64,000 nucleotides of DNA from Bulleidia sp. zg-1006 (GTDB lineage Bacteria; Bacillota_I; Bacilli_A; Erysipelotrichales; Erysipelotrichaceae), in NCBI RefSeq assembly GCF_016812035.1, contig NZ_CP069178.1, positions 186,001-250,000 of the forward strand, read 5' to 3'. The position numbers and the translations under genes are program-made. The notes beneath the pieces were generated by a model. The model saw only the letters and a program-made list of their open reading frames with translations, had not been told where the DNA came from and searched no databases. Positions 61,524 through 64,000 of the stretch are shown piece by piece (within the stretch, counting starts at the first letter, position 1; each line of letters starts with the position of its first letter).

Positions 61524-63806
61524 ATGGAAATCAAGGCTTATAAAATTGATGGTTTAGATTGTGCAGAATGTGCAGCAAATTTAGAAAAGAAGATTTCGCA
61601 GCTAGACAATGTTAATAAAGCTCAAGTCAATTTTGTAAAAGGGACTTTAAAAGTGGAATATAGTGAAGAAGAGAAGCTTGTATTTCCAAAGATTCTGGAG
61701 GTCGTGTTGAAAGAAGAGGAAGAAGCTAGTGTTTATCCACTGAATGAGGAAGTTATTTCAGTTGGTATTGAAGGAATTGATGATGTAGATTGTGCGGATT
61801 ATTTAGCGAAAGAAATTGTAAAGTTACCTTATGTCAGTCATGCAGAAGCCTATTTCATGCAAGAGAAAATCAATGTTCAATTGGATAAACGTTATTTAGA
61901 ACAAGCGAAGCAAGAAATTAAAACAATTATTCTTAACCACGAACCAGAGGTGCATGTGACTTTTGGAAGGGGAAATGAGCAAGTGAAAAAATCATTGGAT
62001 TGGATGCTTGTGCGTTTGATTGTTGGATTTTTGTTGTTTATTGGTTCGATGGTAACGAATGGATATGTGGAAATTGGTGTCTCTTTATTGGGCTATATGG
62101 TCTTAGCCTATGACATTTTATACAAAGCATTTCGCAATATCATTAAAGGAAAAGTCTTTGATGAGAATTTTTTAATGGTTGTTGCAACAGTGTCTGCTTT
62201 ATTTCTACAAGAATGGCGTGAAGCAATAGCGGTTATTTTGTTCTATCAGGTGGGGGAATATTTCCAAGATAAAGCGGTGAATCATTCGCGTAAATCCATT
62301 GGTGAATTGATGGAAATTCGTCCTGAAGTGGCCATGGTTAAAAGAGCTGATGAATTTAAGATGGTTGCACCGGAAGAGGTTCAAATTGGTGATTTAGTTC
62401 GTGTATTACCTGGGGAAAGAATTCCGGTGGATGCGAAGATTGTAGAAGGTAGAAGTAGTTTAAACATGACTTCTTTAACAGGGGAAAGTGCCTGGAAGGA
62501 TGTTGAGGCCGGCGATGAAGTAATGAGTGGAGCAATCAATCAGAATGGTACGTTAATGGTAATTTGCACCAATCGCTATGCGGATTCTACAGTAGCTAAG
62601 ATTTTAGATTTGGTAGAAAATAATGACCAAGTTAAGTCCAAAGAAGAACGGTTTATTACAAAATTTGCGGAAGTATATACACCAGTGGTAGTCTTCTTAG
62701 CGGTATTAGTAGCAGTTGTGGTAAGTCTACAATTAAGAGATTATCAAGAGGGTATTCGTAGGGCTGGTACTTTCTTAGTTATTTCTTGTCCATGTGCTTT
62801 GGTTATTTCCATTCCCTTATCTTTTTTCTCGGGAATTGGGGGTTTATCAAAGGAAGGAATTTTAGTTAAAGGAGCGAATGTCTTTGAAAAAATCAATCGT
62901 ATTCAAAGAATGGTTTTTGATAAAACAGGTACCTTAACTAAAGGGGAATTTAAGGTTGAAAAAATTATTTCTGAATGTCCGGAAGAAGTATTAAAATATG
63001 CGGCAGCCTTGGAAGTACAGTCCAATCATCCATTATCAAAAGCAATTTTAGCGAAGAATGAGCTTGATGTTGGTGCATGGGATGTAAGAAATGTCAAAGA
63101 GGTGGCCGGTAGAGGACTAGAGGGATTCGTTAATGGGGAAATAGTTCGTGTGGGTAATCAAAAGCAGTTGAGAGAAGTTGGTATTTTGACTCCGACTATT
63201 GATGAAATTGGCACAAAGGTCTTTGTTTCTAAAGGGAATGAGTATTTAGGTTGTCTTATCTTAAATGATCAATTAAAGAAGCATGCTACGAGTTTTATTC
63301 AATATTTAGATGAAAAGAAGATTGATACAAAAATTATTTCCGGTGATGAAGAAAAGATAGTCGCAAAGGTAGCGAAAGAGTTAAATATAAAGACTTATCT
63401 AGCGAATCAGCTACCAGTGGATAAGGTAGAAGCTTTGGTGCAGGAAATGAAAAAAGGCTTTACTTGTTTTGTAGGAGATGGTACGAATGATGCACCTGTT
63501 TTAAGTCGAGCTGATGTATCGATTGCGATGGGTGGTGTTGGTTCTGATGCGGCGATAGAGGTGGCTGATGTTATTTTGATGGATGATGGTATACTTAAGG
63601 TGGAAAGCCTTTTGGTACAATCGAAAAAGGTAATCCGAATTGCATTGGAAAATATTTGGTTTGCGATTGGTATTAAGGTACTTGTTTTAGTACTTGGTGC
63701 TTTAGGTTTTGCGAATATGTGGATGGCTATTTTCGCTGATACAGGGGTGGCTATTTTATGTGTTCTTAATTCTTTACGTTTACTAAAAGTTCATGATGTT
63801 CAGTAA
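61524..63806 (+). CDS. cadA: CadA/ZntA-like P1B-type metal-exporting ATPase
   Basis: 760 residues. An N-terminal HMA domain with DCAEC (Cys13, Cys16) and a second, degenerate one with only one Cys (DDVDCADYL). Then membrane helices, TSLTGES, the ion-binding CPC (422-424) in ISCPCAL, phosphorylation site DKTGT (Asp466), GDGTNDAPVL hinge. The CPC and family pattern indicate export of Zn2+/Cd2+/Pb2+. GAGGTGG precedes the ATG; the promoter carries two dyads. Confidence 0.93.
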   Translation: MEIKAYKIDGLDCAECAANLEKKISQLDNVNKAQVNFVKGTLKVEYSEEEKLVFPKILEVVLKEEEEASVYPLNEEVISVGIEGIDDVDCADYLAKEIVKLPYVSHAEAYFMQEKINVQLDKRYLEQAKQEIKTIILNHEPEVHVTFGRGNEQVKKSLDWMLVRLIVGFLLFIGSMVTNGYVEIGVSLLGYMVLAYDILYKAFRNIIKGKVFDENFLMVVATVSALFLQEWREAIAVILFYQVGEYFQDKAVNHSRKSIGELMEIRPEVAMVKRADEFKMVAPEEVQIGDLVRVLPGERIPVDAKIVEGRSSLNMTSLTGESAWKDVEAGDEVMSGAINQNGTLMVICTNRYADSTVAKILDLVENNDQVKSKEERFITKFAEVYTPVVVFLAVLVAVVVSLQLRDYQEGIRRAGTFLVISCPCALVISIPLSFFSGIGGLSKEGILVKGANVFEKINRIQRMVFDKTGTLTKGEFKVEKIISECPEEVLKYAAALEVQSNHPLSKAILAKNELDVGAWDVRNVKEVAGRGLEGFVNGEIVRVGNQKQLREVGILTPTIDEIGTKVFVSKGNEYLGCLILNDQLKKHATSFIQYLDEKKIDTKIISGDEEKIVAKVAKELNIKTYLANQLPVDKVEALVQEMKKGFTCFVGDGTNDAPVLSRADVSIAMGGVGSDAAIEVADVILMDDGILKVESLLVQSKKVIRIALENIWFAIGIKVLVLVLGALGFANMWMAIFADTGVAILCVLNSLRLLKVHDVQ

Positions 63807-63817
63807 GGAGAGTGTTT

Positions 63818-64000
63818 ATGTCATTTTTTGTTCATCTGGCGGCTAAGGTGTTCTCCCTTTGGCTAATGGAATATTTGTTTCATTTGGTGAAATTTAGAAG
63901 CTTTGGAAAGTTAATCGTCACTGCATTTGTGCTAATGGTGTTAAATAGTGTTTTAAAACCAATTCTGCATTTTTTGGCACTACCCATTACAATCTTGACA
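63818..64000 (+). CDS. YvlD-like/phage-holin-family membrane protein (start only)
   Basis: First 61 codons; the gene leaves the window. Hydrophobic helices and VLNSVLKPILHFLALPITILT match the start of the four-helix 'phage holin family IV' (YvlD-like) proteins. AAGGAG precedes the ATG, 11 bases after cadA. Confidence 0.7.
   Translation, partial: MSFFVHLAAKVFSLWLMEYLFHLVKFRSFGKLIVTAFVLMVLNSVLKPILHFLALPITILT

Overview
The window comes from a low-GC Gram-positive bacterium (Bacillota). The 16S gene, the FtsH, EF-P and PTS gene types, Shine-Dalgarno sequences of the AAGGAG type and an Erysipelotrichia-like sorting motif (V-x-T-G-D) make an Erysipelotrichaceae-type host my best guess. I could not run a 16S search.

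Layout. 1-8700 is ordinary chromosome: the end of a flavoprotein gene, a PucR-like regulator, ftsH behind a CIRCE-like operator, a PnuC-like transporter, efp, an SDR oxidoreductase, a PLP-dependent methionine gamma-lyase-like enzyme and a CapA-like metallophosphatase. 8769-35673 is an integrated conjugative element of about 26.9 kb, bounded by an 18-bp direct repeat. It carries a possible replication gene, ParA and ParB-like proteins, a sigma-like HTH protein, a VapD-like RNase, a promoter with dyad operators and an attenuator, a lipoprotein, a thioester/Cna-B adhesin, two beta-helix proteins (one fused to an ArdC-type anti-restriction domain), a type IV secretion set (VirB2-like, VirB6-like, VirB3/PrgI-like, VirB4, CHAP hydrolase, VirD4), three ribbon-helix-helix-type proteins, a probable oriT, a relaxase, and an IS30-family transposase near the right end. 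I saw no tyrosine or serine recombinase.

The most unusual signal is a palindrome family seen only in this element: 12-bp arms GAATTGGTATGA / TCATACCAATTC around one base. At least ten good copies and two or three degenerate ones lie at gene boundaries, over stop codons, or in frame inside genes, where they encode I-G-M-N-(H/Y)-T-N. They concentrate around the mobilisation genes.

35733-36263 is a six-tRNA cluster (Val, Thr, Tyr, Gln, Lys, Gly) whose promoter lies just outside the element's right end. From 36373 to 46552 a small DtxR/MntR-like regulator gene occurs twice intact and once truncated. One copy is split off by an IS1634-type element flanked by a 397-bp target duplication. The two intact copies bracket an ascorbate-type PTS operon (IIA, IIB, IIC, HpcH/HpaI aldolase, PRD regulator, SIS isomerase).

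46563-50813 returns to housekeeping: a DUF3783-like protein, pseudouridine kinase and glycosidase, an AAC(3)-family acetyltransferase, free methionine-R-sulfoxide reductase and a DUF402 phosphatase. 51043-56040 is a complete rrn operon (16S-23S-5S, no spacer tRNA). 56067-64000 holds a VanY-like carboxypeptidase, lactose/cellobiose-type PTS IIB and IIA, a heterodimeric ABC exporter, a CadA-like metal ATPase behind two dyad operators, and the start of a holin-like membrane protein.
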